From Epiperipatus broadwayi (taxonomy: Eukaryota; Onychophora; Udeonychophora; Euonychophora; Peripatidae), in NCBI GenBank assembly GCA_028023455.1, contig JAQFVV010006256.1:2480001-2544000 (forward strand): a DNA stretch of 64,000 nt. The letters run 5' to 3'. Both the position numbers and the translations under genes were made by a program. Position 1 is the first letter of the stretch, and each line of letters starts with the position of its first letter. Below the pieces are notes generated by a model that was not told the origin of the DNA, did no database searches, and saw only the letters and a list, made by a program, of their open reading frames with translations. This document shows positions 24,538-39,595 of this stretch, piece by piece.

Positions 24538-27500
24538 TTAGAGATTTGACTGTTGTTTTACAAGTGACTAAGTAGCCGTGAAAAGGTCTGGGTATGCCAT
24601 TTTATTGTCTCTGGTTTTTAATTGTGCTAACTTGTTATGAAAAGTTGATGGATGTCGCCTTGTATCGTTGCCAAAAGCAAATGTGCATCGCATGCACCAA
24701 AATGCATAAAGTACAAAGGTTGCTGCTCGGATTGTTGGGGTGAATGTTCTGCAGAATGGACTGATTATATCTTGCAGTGAGATGTTTGGTTTTCTGTATA
24801 TATTTGTTATTTCATGCCGAATATTGTTTAATGCTGGGCAGTTGTAAAACAGATGTTGTTGAGTTTCTTCTGCTTGGTGGCATAGCATGCAGAAGGGGTC
24901 TATTTTTGTATATAATCATCTGTATCTTAAGAAATATGATGTTGGCAGAGCATATAGATTTAGTTTCAACAGGAAATCAAAGAATTTGGACTCCATGGAC
25001 CATTTTTTAAATTTTTTAAGCAGCTGTTGGTTGTTTATTCCGAGCATCTGTGTTGAAATATCTCATGTATATCCTGGGTATATCATTGCATATATCTGCC
25101 AATATGAATATTTTGTTGTTGTTTGTAGTAATATTTGAGTATATGTGATTCTGAATTGGTTTATAACTGATGATAGATAGCAATGTGAAGGTGGAGGTTT
25201 GTCTGTGGGTATTATTTGTATTAGATACTGGAGTTCTGGGAAATGTCTGAGGGTGGCTATTATCAGGTTTGCGGTCTTTTGTATTTGAAAAATATCTATG
25301 TTATGCAGTCCCAAACCATTGTGTATTGCTGGTCGACTAAGCTGTTTTGCAGATTTTGACAATGTCTTTCTATTCCATAGGAGTTTATGTGCAATATGAA
25401 GAGATTTTTGATATAAAGGCTTTTGAGAATTGAATTATGGGAGAATAATAGATAATCTTGGTGATTAACAGCTGATTGAATAATTGTACTTTAGCATATA
25501 TTGAGAGGTATGCTTTTGATAGTGAGGCAGTGATCCATTCTGCTTCATCTTTTAACTTGTTCTGGATTTTTTGCCTCATTGTGTTTGTTCCCATGTAGAA
25601 AGGAAAGCCGAGGAAAGGAGACAGTTTGCCTTGGAAAATTTGCATGCGTGGCTTACTGGTGTATAGAGACCAAGCATCAGTCTTGTTTTGATTAAATTTT
25701 AGATGGTGTGTTGCTTGAAAGTCTTGAAGTATTTTTTGTAATATTGGTATCTGTTTTCTTGATAGTAGGAAGACTGTGATGTCATCCATATATGCAATGC
25801 AGGCTATATGTTGTGATGTGCCTGGTATCTGGATGCCCTTGATACTCTGCTGAATTTTGAGTATGAGTGGGTTGATGTAAAAAGTAAATAGCAGTGAGCT
25901 TAGTGGCAAGCCTTGGGATATGGATTTGTGTGGGAATGAATGATGGGGAATTTTTTCCATTGGGTGTGATTTGTATTTCTCTGCTAAGTAGTAGGTTTGT
26001 GAGCAGGTACAGATGAGTTCGTGGAATTGTGGTGTCAGCTAGTGTATTGATTAATTTATTGAAGTGGACTGAATCAAAAGCCGCTTCTATATCAAGTTGA
26101 ACTGCAATTGGTGCATACTTTTTCCTGTCCCGTACTGAGTTTATAACTGTTTTGGATATCATTGCAGCCTGTGCAGTTGATGATTGCTTCCTTGCAAACT
26201 GGCTGTGTGAAATTAGTGGTAGAATATGTGGCTCTAGGCTGTCTTTGAGTACTTTTTCAATTATTTTTAATTATAAGTAGCCCCATTGAGATTGGTCGTA
26301 GGTTAGATAGTGTTGATATGTGGACTTTTTCTTGTTGAAAGGGACTATTGCTATTGGATATAAACCTTAAATGTCATGCAACTTCTGTGATAGATGATTT
26401 GCAAGGTCACATAAATATTGGTTAGTGAACTGACTGAGATGTGCAAGGACAAATTTGGGGATTCCATCTGCTCCTGGGTGACATGCATTAGGTACTGTTG
26501 CCAGTTTAGTAGCAAATTCTGTGATGTTATATGGAGTATTTGTTTCTGGTTTTCCAAATACATTAGGATTATATTTGACTAGGTGGAATGCTTGCAGATT
26601 TTTTTTGAAATGCTGATAGATCGGCTTTAACATATTATTTTCTGCATATGTGTGCCCCTGCTCTGTGAGTGCCATTGGCACTCTGACAGTGGATGGGTAG
26701 CCCAAGGCCCAGCGAATGTATTTTCTTGTCCATGTGTGTTGTTGGCCGAGGCAGACTTTACTCTTTTTTATTGCTAGGTAGTTTTTCAGGTGGTTACAGA
26801 TGTTATTGTATGTTTGGGTAAGTCTGCGTATATGTTGTTGACTGGTTTGTGTTAGATTTACCATTGTAATCCATTTACGTATTTCATCAGCCAGTGCTAG
26901 CAGTTTTGAGGGTGGGGGGGATTTGCATGTAATGTGATCTATATTAAATGATAAAATGTTTATGAATGCTAAGTATCTTTGAATGGAGTTAAGTTGCATA
27001 TTTTTGATTTTGTGAAGCATTATATATGTTTCTGAAAAAATAAATTCTGGGGTAGAAGTTGGAAGTAGAATTCTGATTGTTTTACCATGTGTAAGTGCAG
27101 TTGTTTGAATTCCTTCCTGTCAGATTAATTAGTATAGTTTGTGCAGAGTGATCAGAGAAGGGAGATGGGTTGATGTTTAGGCTGATTTGATGGTGTAACA
27201 TAGGTGAATAAAAGAACAGATCAATTCTTGATGTATGTCGTCCATTGTGAAAGGTAACTGCTTCATTTGACAGAAAACCCTCTGCACTCATAAGTGGAAT
27301 TGATATTTGATGCAGCCACTTTAAAATGAACTCTTGATATTTCATGTTGAAATCCCCAATTAGTATGGTTGGATGTGAATTAGAGCCCAGTAAGGAGTTT
27401 ATGTTTAATATAATATTTGAGACAATTGTAGGGCTCAGTGGAATATACACAAATATAATGTTTAGTGTGATGATTTGATGACTAAAAGTTACTATTAGTA

Positions 27501-27780
27501 AATTTGCATCTATATATATGATTTTGAATGAGTCAAATGGACAACTTTGTGTTATGAGCAATCCAGTACCCCCTGAGAGAGATGATGTGTCTCAAGAGCA
27601 TGCACAGTAGCCTTCTCTGCTTAGATGTACTGTGGGGTCAATTTGTGAGCCACTATATATTTTCATTTCTAGAAGTCCTAGTATATGAGGTTGTGTAATC
27701 TTTATCCATTGTTGTAGCTGATGTATTTTGTTGACTGAGTTGAACCCTTTGATATTAAATGCTGTTATTTTTAGCTTCAT
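24538..27780 (-). pseudogene. LINE ORF2: APE endonuclease, RT, CCHC finger (inactivated)
   Basis: ORF2 nicks target DNA and reverse-transcribes the element RNA. The start at 27,780 (MKLKITAFNIKGF) is chosen because the endonuclease motif begins there and its ATG overlaps the ORF1 stop. Endonuclease motifs follow: N in AFNIKGF, E in LLEMK, GDFNMK, TSRIDLFF and SDHSAQ (27,780-27,120). RT motifs: GADGIPKFVLAHL, LSNLRPISMG (about 26,300), motif A LDIEAAFD (about 26,090), motif B QGLPLSSLLF (about 25,910), motif C YMDD (25,792-25,781), FNQNKTDAWS and FLGFPF. Then SRPAIHNGLGLHNI (about 25,310) and a finger C-x2-C-x8-H-x4-C (about 24,890-24,840). Damage: in-frame TGA at 27,592, TAA near 26,367, TAG at 24,568, and frameshifts near 27,050, 26,330, 25,960 and 25,370. 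The TAG replaces a Trp codon retained in the neighbouring copy, so the true end is TAA at 24,538. Intact length would be about 1,080 residues. Confidence 0.88.
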
Positions 27781-27782
27781 TA
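27778..27782 (-). promoter_or_regulatory. TAATG stop-start overlap between ORF1 and ORF2
   Basis: On the minus strand ORF1 ends TAA and ORF2 begins ATG sharing one base (TAATG). Stop-start overlaps of this kind are known in some LINEs (for example SART1) to couple ORF2 translation to ORF1 termination. This role is inferred here. Confidence 0.75.
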
Positions 27783-29319
27783 TCGTGATTGGCTGCGAGT
27801 TGGTTTCACAGTGTGTTGAAGTTTGCATGAAGCTTTTGCATATTCTCTAGTGTTTTGTGAGCAGTTATTAGTGGTTTGATTACTATCCAGCTCCATAGGT
27901 ATTAAGTTTTCTGCCAAGTGTTCAATCATTTCTGTTAGAGTATTGTTTTCATCTGTTTTGGCTCTTTTTGATTTATTTCTCCTTGGCCGACCAGCTTTTT
28001 GGACTTCTGTTGGTGTTGTTTCTATGGGAGGGAGGCATGGGGTTAGTGACTCTAGAATATCTGTAGATGTTTTGTTTATAATTATATGCAACATGCTTGT
28101 TTTTGGGGAGTTGTATGTATCATTTGATATGTCTGGATTTGAGTCTGATGTGTTATTCATTGATATGCCTGGTATTTGTGATACTTCAGGTATGATTTGT
28201 GCTTGATTTTGATCTATTTGATCAGTGATTTAATTTATTTGAGCTATCTGTTGTAGTTTCAAGTATATTTGTGTTTTCTTCTGCATGTTTGTTTTTAGTA
28301 GCTTCATTTGTACTGTAATTGTTTTCAATATTGTTTTCGTATTGACTGTTTGAGTTGCTGGTGCTATCTTGTGTATTGTTGCTCTCTTCATGTTGGGATT
28401 GGATGTGCTGATTATTTGGTGTCTGGCCCTGTATGAGTTGGCTATCCATGCACTGTGTGGCTAGGTGACCATGCTTGCCACAGGCATAGCATTGTGGTTT
28501 TAAACCTCTTCTTATATATAGGCTCAGCATAGCTTCCTGATTTGCAATTTGTGTTGGTATAGATTCTGGGTCAATGTCTTTGTGTAATTTTAACTTAAAA
28601 TCATAGCTATTGCTGTATATTGGTATTGGTGTGTCTTTGAGATATATTGGTTGAAATGCTATAACCTTGCCAAATGGATCCATCATTTTTTGAAAGTCTT
28701 GTTTTGTGTATCCAAAATATGTATTTTTTATTGTTCCTGTAATTTGGTTCTGTCAATCTCTCTAACAATCGCGTAATTGTCTAATGTTTTAATTTGGTTT
28801 AGAAATCGGTTCTTTTGACTACTGTTAAGAAATTCGATTGCGAGGTATCTGGGATTTGGATGATCTGCGATTCTTATGATCCTTTCCCCCAGTTTGTTTT
28901 CAGTTATTGCTTGATATAATAACGTGTGTGGAAACTGATACAGCGATATATTTGCATCTGTGGCAGATATTACTACTGAGTTTGGTGAAAAAAATCTTTT
29001 GTACGATGTATAGAGTCCCCATGGAATCATGTTGTTAAAGTGTTCATTAATTCTTTCTAGCATATTATTGGTCCAGTGTGCAAGGGGAGGGTCTTGGTTT
29101 ACCTGTATCTTTAAATCTAACTTTTATATCGTTCGGATTTGTTTTTTTAAATCTCGGAACTATTTTATTATTTATTGTAGTCGCAGAATTCTTTGAACTT
29201 GTTGCTTGCATGTTAGTTTTTGTGACCGTGGTGTACGATTTGATGGTGTCTAAATTTTTACACACTTCAGTGGCCATATTGACGCCAAATGCTCGATCAT
29301 GCATAGCTGTGGTCTCCAT
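27780..29319 (-). pseudogene. LINE ORF1: zinc-knuckle RNA-binding protein (frameshifted)
   Basis: ORF1 of such elements binds the element RNA. The likely start is METTAMHDRAFGVN at 29,319. Reading continues through frames 29,065-29,319, 28,728-29,063, 28,222-28,686 and 27,780-28,160, which join smoothly if small indels near 29,085, 28,735 and 28,200 are allowed for. One CCHC knuckle, CYACGKHGHLATQC, lies near 28,490-28,450. A long Asn/Gln/Thr/Ser-rich linker follows, then a basic patch GRPRRNKSKRAK (about 27,985-27,950) that looks like an AT hook or nuclear signal. About 510 residues in total. The stop TAA (27,782-27,780) shares its last A with the ORF2 ATG. Confidence 0.8.
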
Positions 29320-29542
29320 TTTTTTTTATAAAAACAAAGAAATTTTTGGTAACACAAGAGTATGATATTCTTGAGCTAGTTTTATGATTTTCATTAATTA
29401 TAGTTTCAAAAAGATTTATTTCTATTTTGTGAAATTATCTATATTGGTTTGATTTTAAATTGTGGCATTATTATTAGATTTTTTGGGGTTTGAAACCCAA
29501 TTACTTTAATATTACTTACCGGCACTATCAGGATTTTCTGCG

Positions 29543-31131
<1,589 letters not shown>

Positions 31132-31132
31132 T

Positions 31133-31184
<52 letters not shown>

Positions 31185-31206
31185 GCTACTACTCCCCCCC
31201 CCCCCC

Positions 31207-31239
<33 letters not shown>

Positions 31240-31306
31240 ACCCCCCCCCCCCCCCCCCCCCCCCCCCACCCCCCCCCCCCCCCCCCCACCCCCCCCCCCC
31301 CCACCC

Positions 31307-31357
<51 letters not shown>

Positions 31358-31391
31358 ACCACCCCCCACCCCCCCCCCCCCCCACCCCCCC

Positions 31392-31470
<79 letters not shown>

Positions 31471-31486
31471 TTACTACTACTACTAC

Positions 31487-31552
<66 letters not shown>
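31132..31552. repeat. (CTA)n / C-rich / (ACT)n / (ATT)n compound tract
   Basis: (CTA)n 31,132-31,193, then about 230 nt of C broken only by single A residues (31,194-31,423), then (ACT)n 31,427-31,485 and (ATT)n 31,487-31,552. The minus strand of the middle part is G-rich and quadruplex-prone. Poly-Pro, poly-Gly and poly-Leu frames here are artefacts of the repeat. Length and base calls in such tracts are often unreliable. Confidence 0.95.
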
Positions 31553-31884
31553 GATTTCCTTCACTAGGATAAAATTTGTCACCTAAATAATGTTAAACAT
31601 ACATTGAGAATCTAAGGAACTAGATAAAGATATCATCAGTTGCAAGAAAAAACTATCAAACTTAAACCTATTACTTTTTAAATTGTCTAGTATTAACAAA
31701 AGTAGATTTATCTATGTTTTATTTAAATAATTAATGATTCATAATTTTGAGAGATATCTGAAGTTGTTTACATGATTAATTGCCCAGAAGATATCATCAT
31801 TCTTGCAAGTAAAACTCTATTTTATCATCATGTTATATAAGTAAATAAAAATCAAATTGCTTTATTTCCCAACAGTTCATCGGA

Positions 31885-32076
31885 ATATCACATGATCACC
31901 ATTTCTTATGCTTGCTCATAACTATTATTAAACCAGGCAAAACTCTCCATACAGTAGTGCCACTTAATGCAAGCCAGAATAATCAATGGATGCACTGAGT
32001 GGCACTATTGTATGGAGAGTTTTGCCTGTTTTAATAACAGTTATGAGCAAGCATAAGAAATGGTAATCATGTGATG
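31885..32076. mobile_element. foldback joined to repeat-family copy B
   Basis: ATCACATGATCACCATTTCT, TTGCTCATAACTATTATTAA and AACTCTCCATACAGTAGTGC (31,887-31,963) are nearly the reverse complement of 31,998-32,075 (GAGTGGCACTATTGTATGGA ... ATGAGCAAGCATAAGAAATG ... ATCATGTGAT). The right arm is the terminal segment of the interspersed repeat whose body follows. Confidence 0.8.
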
Positions 32077-32484
32077 TTTGGTGGTTTAATACCAATCCTG
32101 CCTAATAGGATAGTGGTAGCTATGGTTATTAAAGAGCCAAAAATACCAAAATGTATGGGTTCTAAACTGAGTTCAGACTTATATGATTATATAGGCTAAT
32201 GAGCTTAAATTGAAAATATTACATTTTCAATTTTATTCTCATAGTTTTATAGTTAAGTAGAGAAAAAAGGTGGCTGCTGGAGGGTTGCATTAGATCCTAA
32301 GATCTAGGTGCAGTGCTCTCAGATCCAAGGCTCCTCACTGATGAAGGATACAAGCCAGAACCAAGTCTGGGGATATTGGATGAGTAGGTACTAGATAGGG
32401 ATTTTATGCACAAGCCTTCTGGCATCCATTGATTACTCTGACCTTGTACTGAGTGGCACTATTGTATGGAGAGTTTTGCCTGTT
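32077..32484 (+). mobile_element. interspersed repeat family, copy B
   Basis: Collinear with 12,005-12,470. It ends with GAGTGGCACTATTGTATGGA and GAGTTTTGCCTGTT, a second copy of the segment that precedes its body, so the body lies between direct terminal copies. No ORF. It may be a short non-autonomous element with terminal repeats; the class is unknown. Confidence 0.75.
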
Positions 32485-32712
32485 CTTCAGAATATACTTA
32501 TTTATCACTTGACAAACTGAACAGAACATCTAAGGCAAATGAGCTATGCCAGTAGTATTAACATTCCAGAAGTTAATTTATATTTAAGATTATGAATCCA
32601 AATAATTATTATTTTCTCTAAATTGATTTTATGTGAGTCTTTGATTTAGTTAACAGGAAATATCTTTTGTATACATAAAGTTTATTTTTAAAAAAGAAAC
32701 AAAATTAGTGAA

Positions 32713-32832
32713 TGGTTTGTTGCTCAGTAGTACATAAAAATTGAAGCACTGAAAGTAACCACAATGGATTGCAATCTATAAATCTTATGTTCCAGAGTCT
32801 GCCATTCACCATTGCACCAAATTGCGCAGGGC
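32713..32832 (-). mobile_element. degenerate SINE (63.5-kb family)
   Basis: In reverse complement: CTGCGCAATTTGGTGCAATG head, TGAATGGCAGACTCTGGAAC, a poorly kept B box, AGTGCTTCAATTTTTATG and a CTGAGCAACAAAC tail. The order is the same as in the 63.5-kb copies. Confidence 0.6.
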
Positions 32833-35800
32833 ATAAAGATTATTGATACTTATTCATAAACATTTGATTTTAAAGATAGAAACTTACATCTTTTTGCCAA
32901 TGCAATTAAAAATTATACAGATATTCAATCACATTATTTCTACAAAAAATTTTCAAGTTCTCCATTATTAATCATTTGTTTAGTGTTTATATAAATGTAC
33001 TAATATATATAAATGTACTAATAGAATATATATTTTGTATTTTTAGTAATATTATCACTACTGGGAACCTAATACATATAGAACTAATAATGCAAATGCT
33101 ATAGAATTCTCTTGAAAGGAGTAATTTCAATATATAACTTAATAAATCAATTAACTTAGAGTTTAGTTTAAGAGCTTTTCAGAGAGTTTGTTACTGATCT
33201 TCTGGCTGTGATGGCTTATATGGCATGGTATGATCATTCATTAAGAGGCTGGTTCATCTTCTACCCTTTCTGGCAGGCTGGTGTTCTTGGTCTCCTTCCA
33301 TTTCCATAGATTTGTCTCCCACAAGAAAGATGGCAAGTGGATGCCTTCTAGTGTCTGACATTAATTGTAAATTTTGGCATACTACCTGGCTACAATTGAT
33401 TCATAAAATAATCAGAGTAAGACTTTTTATTTAAAACTGGGGTTTTATACCAATTCTTTCTCACCCCCTCACAAGTCATTAAGTAGTTTACAATTTTTAG
33501 TTTTAAATTTTAAGTTTTAATAGCTCTAATAAATTTTAGTAAAGATAAAAAATCCAGCTGAACCAATAATTTTATCTTTGTTTTTTTTTTAACTTTATTT
33601 TTAAATCATCTTTGAAATTCCTCTTCTCAGCTCACAAACTAACTAGATGTATTTCCAAGAAACTGATAACCTTTTTTTAAAAAAGAGATTTAAATTCTGT
33701 CAACATTCTACTATATGTATGACATGGTCACCCCTGGACTTGGGATTTATATGTGAAAGCAAACAAGTATATGTATGAAATTTATAATAAATCAGAATTA
33801 AAATATGTTTAAAAAAATTCACAATGTTTCTAAAGTCTATTACAATACAGCTTCCCTTACATATATGTAGGTGCTCCTCTATACATACATCCATGTCTAC
33901 ACAACTTTTTATAACTGTGTGTTCTTTATTATACACATATGTAATTTAATAGCTTATGTTCATTACGGAAACCCACACACATACCTGATATTATAACTGA
34001 TTTCACAATATTTTATGATTAATTTAAACAATACTATATGTGGACTTGGTTGGATTAAGCTAGAAAATATACTACTATAAAATATAGTAGATAAAATGGG
34101 ATGTTTGATAAAATAATACCATTTCAATATAAAATATTAATATAATAAAATACTTCTTAAAATGTATCTTGATTATAGTTACAAATTATTTGTCAAATAA
34201 ATAGATACATTTTACTAATGATAATAACACCAATACATTTTGTATATATAAATGGTTTTCATGAAAACAAACACTAATAAAATTCTTGTCAAGCATACTA
34301 TCTATATGCCATATATATATATATATTGTAACCTTCCTTCTGATCATTGGACAGTTAGAACTACCCATTTCTGGGTGCCATAATCCCATATAACATAACT
34401 ACATCATTAATCAATCATTCAAGCCACTACATTATGCCATAATCTCAACTGTAACCTTCTCACTGGATTAACTGGTTACAAACTAATCATGCTGCATGTT
34501 TTAGTGACTAAATTCTCCTATGCAACCTATGATACTCTCATTATCAAGAATATAAGCATAAAGAAACAAAATGTAAAACTAACAAAATGATTCCGGTCTT
34601 GAATAAAACAAGCATGAAACTATAGATCTGAAGAAGATCATGAGGTGATTAATCAAGATAATAACTTGTGGTCAAACCAGCTTTGAAATCCACACAAACA
34701 AAAGGTGATGAGTTAAATTTGATATTCAGAAAACTAATAAATAATAATAATTATATGTCTGGAATGATTATGAAATTAAACTTATAAATGAAATGATAGG
34801 TATATTATGATGTAGATGACTAAATGGATGATAGAAAGAAGTGATAATTAAATAGTGAAATGAAATGAGTCTAAGAATGAAGAGAAAAGATTGAAGATGT
34901 ATGGGAATAATGATTGATTAAGATGATGATAGACTAAGAGTTAATGAATGGTTAAGGTGATGAAAAAATAAAAGTTAATGTATGATTAATCAATTATGAT
35001 AATGGATTAATGTCAAATGAGAATGAATAAATAAAAGAATTAATCAGGATGAAATTGAAGAATACTGTTGATGATGGAGACTGAAATCTTAAACTATGAA
35101 CTAATATGAGATTAAATGGTAAAAAGATAAGCTAAATACAAATAGGGATTTCAAGCTTGATACAACCAGAATATTTATCATGAAATTAAAACAAACTATC
35201 CATTTTATGACAAAAGAAGTAATTTCTATCTTAAAGTTTAGTTGACTTTAATAGAACAGTGAAAGTAATCTATTTCAAGTCCAACTATAATAATTGACTA
35301 GCAATAAAATTTACTACAAATTTAAATTCTATCTTGAAACTTAACAATTAATTTTTCTCAGGGTTCAAACACTATAAATTGTTATACAACATCTATTTGG
35401 GTCAGTAAGAGGGATTTTACCACTACCCAAACATAATGCACAAACAGCTCTCAATATAAACTCAAATTAAGAACTATATTTAGCAGTTCCTCATAAACTT
35501 TATAACTAACATAAGCTCTAAAATTTATGACTGGGAATGACTTTTTAATAAATAAATACAATAACTTACCAAATTCCCTTTCTCAACTTATTATAAACCA
35601 TGTGATCAAGATCAGTGAATGATAGCTCTATGGATTTAACTGAATCAATTAAATCAATATTATGTTTAGTGTTTAATATATTACTTAAAGCAATCTGTAC
35701 TCTAAGTTATTAACATTTTAATTATTGTGTGATGATGTATTAGATGTACCAATAAATTACAAGACTTACCAAAATTATTATGATATAGCATAATATAGTT

Positions 35801-38800
35801 AATAGTATTATATTGTTTGATGATGATTTCAATTTATAATCTTCTGATAGTTTGATGGCAATAACAATAATAGTGTATATATGTGGTAATTAGCAATAAG
35901 ACTACATGTAACTAAATAAAATTTCAAATACAATAAACTTTATTTACAATATTTACAAATTTTTAATTCACAGACATGGCATGAAATAAAACTAATATAT
36001 TAAAATAATTTATGGATGGGACAAATACTTAGTATCCCCTTGACCATATACTCAGCAAATGATACAACCTGCTTAGAAAATAATATTCAAAATATCATTT
36101 GTTACTCTTTGGCATAATTTTAAGAATAAGATTCTAAAACTTATTTATGCTGACTAGCACTTGAATTTATAACTAGCAGTATACTTAGAACTTTAGCATA
36201 TGCACCAAGGATAAATTTAAAATTCAGAAAAAAATTTAAAAGTATTGCATTCTCCCAAAAACCTTTCTTTTATCAGAATATGATAAGGGCAACCATCATA
36301 CTCTGTGCAATTACTAACTTATTTAAATTTGAAATGAATAAGTTTAGTGCATTAAATAAAGACTAGACATTAAAAGTCAAATACACATAGATCTCATTAA
36401 GCATTACCTATGTTCACAGCTCAACTCTTGAATACGTAACTAATCTTACAATTCTATTGTCACCTCATTATTTGATGAAGGTGAATCCACACTATCAATG
36501 TGCATCTCTTACTTGTACATCTAAAATTTTCTACAATCATTAGTAGATTTGGGTTTGGTCTGTCTGAACTGATGATGATCATACCACATCATAAACATTA
36601 TTTCAATTAAGAAAACACTATGCTAGATCAACATTCCTAACTTTAACATTGTTTTTATACTTGCTATATGATTTTGACCTATTATACTTCACCATACACG
36701 GTGGAAAAACTAACTCTAGATCATCATGAGGAATTTTACACTAAAGAGGGAGGCTTTATAAAAACAACATGACAGTTACATAATAATATGGCTGATTCTA
36801 CTACCTCTTAATGGGTATATGCATGTGTGGACCTTGCCTCATCACAGGGAAAAAATAGAATTCAAACCATGGATATCCTTTCTTTCTAGGATTATTCATG
36901 CTTATAAGCATTAATTACTACTTTGCCTCTACCAAAACATTCCTCTCATGAAATCAGCAATAGGTGACACTCTATCAGCCTATGCTCCATATTAATATTA
37001 ATATATGGGATGCCATTCTATTGGAACATCCTATCAGCTAAAAACTGTCACTAATCATTCTCAAATTATAGCAAGACAAAAACAATACCAACAATAACAG
37101 TGGAGATATACATACTCCATTTTACACTAGGACCCTTAAGGTATCAACAGACCCACCAACATATACATGTCAAATGATCATTAATCATTTAAAATGATAA
37201 CTATCCTTTTATTAGAGAGAGCACAACGTATTTAAGCATAAAGATCAAACCTGTATTTGTATTCAAAGTGGACAAGTTCATTTCTATAGAAAACTACGAA
37301 ATAAAAAAAAAGGTTTATATCAAATTTTCTTTTATATAAGAAAATAATTTGGTTATTCTAGTATACAGTATATATTTGATAAAAATGTTTGCATATTCAC
37401 CTCTTTAATAATATACATTAAAATTAGTTTTAAAATATGAGAGAAGTAAATATTTTTATCACTTTCTCTAAATAAACGATATATATAATTTCCGGTTTTC
37501 CCTTAACTAAAAAACAAATATACATGAAATAGATGTATATATTTTACACATCTTTTTGTTTTTTCTTTAACCCAATATATATATATATTTAATGCCACAA
37601 TAAAGCATATATGTTTTAAAAACAAAATTTCCAAACAACACCTTAAGTAAGTGATATGCATAACACAGCAATTATATAAATAAATGTACATTTTATCCAT
37701 TAAATTTTTATCCTATTTGTTCAAGTTATTTTATCCTGGTGATTTAGAATAATAAAAACAATTCTTAAGAATGAATATTGGGATTAGCAAACATTCCAGG
37801 TAATGCATATATATTTTATTCCTGCTGGATGTATAATGAGCAACATTCAATACTCATTCAAAAGCAAAAATTATTTGATGATTTATGTACTGATAATTAA
37901 CGAGGCAATTAAAATTCCCATTTCCAAGTGTATCATGCTTAAAGTTATCCATTTTTCTGGAGATACTTTTCTTGAATAATTCTTTAAGTTATTATAATCT
38001 TCAATAACAAACTTTTTCAAGACCTTTATTGATTTATTCTGTAAGTGTTTCAAATGAAGTATAACAAGAATCATTTATTTACATTTAAAATCAAGATAAT
38101 TTTTCCTTGGAAAAATTAGTCGAATTTTATTACACTTAACATATTTATAAATTTTTTCCTTTTTAAAATTCTTTGTTAATTTTATTCTTTTCTGCATGGT
38201 AATATATATGTGTAGCAATGTTTAAACAGTCAGGGTATATTCCAATATTGTAAAACATTATTATAATGGCATATATTTCTCAATAAAAATTTAAAAGTAA
38301 ATGTTTATTTCATTCCATTTTTATTGGCAAAGAATGATGTGATATTCAATATTAGAAAGAATTTATCCAATTATCACTCTGACATCGTTAGCATTTTAAT
38401 TAATTGGTAATTGATTATATCTTTCATTACATAGGTTCCTGCAGATAAAATTTAGCAGACAATAGAGAATAAAATCACACAATTATTTTCATTTTTACTT
38501 TATTAAAAGTTAGACGATTCAAACAAAAAAAAACTTTGTAATTTATTTGCTATATATATCATAACACTTGTATTCAAAATTATTTCAAATTATTATTATT
38601 ATTATTATTTTTTATTTTAAGTTACAAACACATAACATTGTTCTGCTAGGTAATAAGAAGGGCACGAAATTCAAACATTATCAACTTCTTAGTTTATGAC
38701 TAAATAATTTGTGCATTATTTTTAAAGATAAAAGTTTAAATGTATAAATCAAATAAAAGCTTACTTTCTCTTGAATTTTTCTGGGTTTAAAACAAGATTT

Positions 38801-39522
38801 ATGAGAGACAGTTAGGATGCATAAGGTTTCCATTCCTCCTTCTGTATAACTTCTTAGAACTATCAATCAATAGAAGAATGGTGTTTAAATGACTGCAAGG
38901 TTTTGAGATGTCCTATTCAGACATTTTTAGATAGCAAGATATTATCCTTTCATTGAATTAGATTCCAGAATTTTCTGATGTTTAGTTTTTTTCTTCCTAT
39001 TTTAAATCAGACTTGAATTCTGTAGTTGTTTAGTTCTTGTTTTTTTTAATTAGTCCACCCCCCTATAGCTGGGTTAGAACATATATAGCTTTTATTATAA
39101 TGCATTCTGGGAGTGAATTGGCCAATAATTTTGGTATGCATAATTAGTATTATCCCCTCTGTCTTCATTTTTAATAACTACCCATTTTTATTTAAGACAG
39201 CTCTAGTTCAGTACTAAAAAAATATGCTTAAGTAATTTACTATAACAATTTGTTTTACAAGATTTACAAATTTGATTTAATTATTAATTTCATTATTGCT
39301 ATTCAACAACAATAAAATAGCAATATATTTATCTCCCAATTAATAACAATATTTTTAAATTATTTTAGTCTAGTCAGAGCCTAGACTGTGTTTGAAATCT
39401 CATCTCCACTCAAGCAAATTTCCCAGTGCATTCAAAACAATCTTTATTAAGAACCACTCATTAAGATTTTCATGCCAAATATATTATTAAGGTTTAAAAT
39501 TTTGGATTATTAAATACAGGTC

Positions 39523-39595
<73 letters not shown>

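Noticed and set aside
27943-29365. Plus-strand frames inside the LINE (for example 27,943-28,206 and 29,078-29,365)
   Set aside because: Antisense shadows of LINE ORF1.
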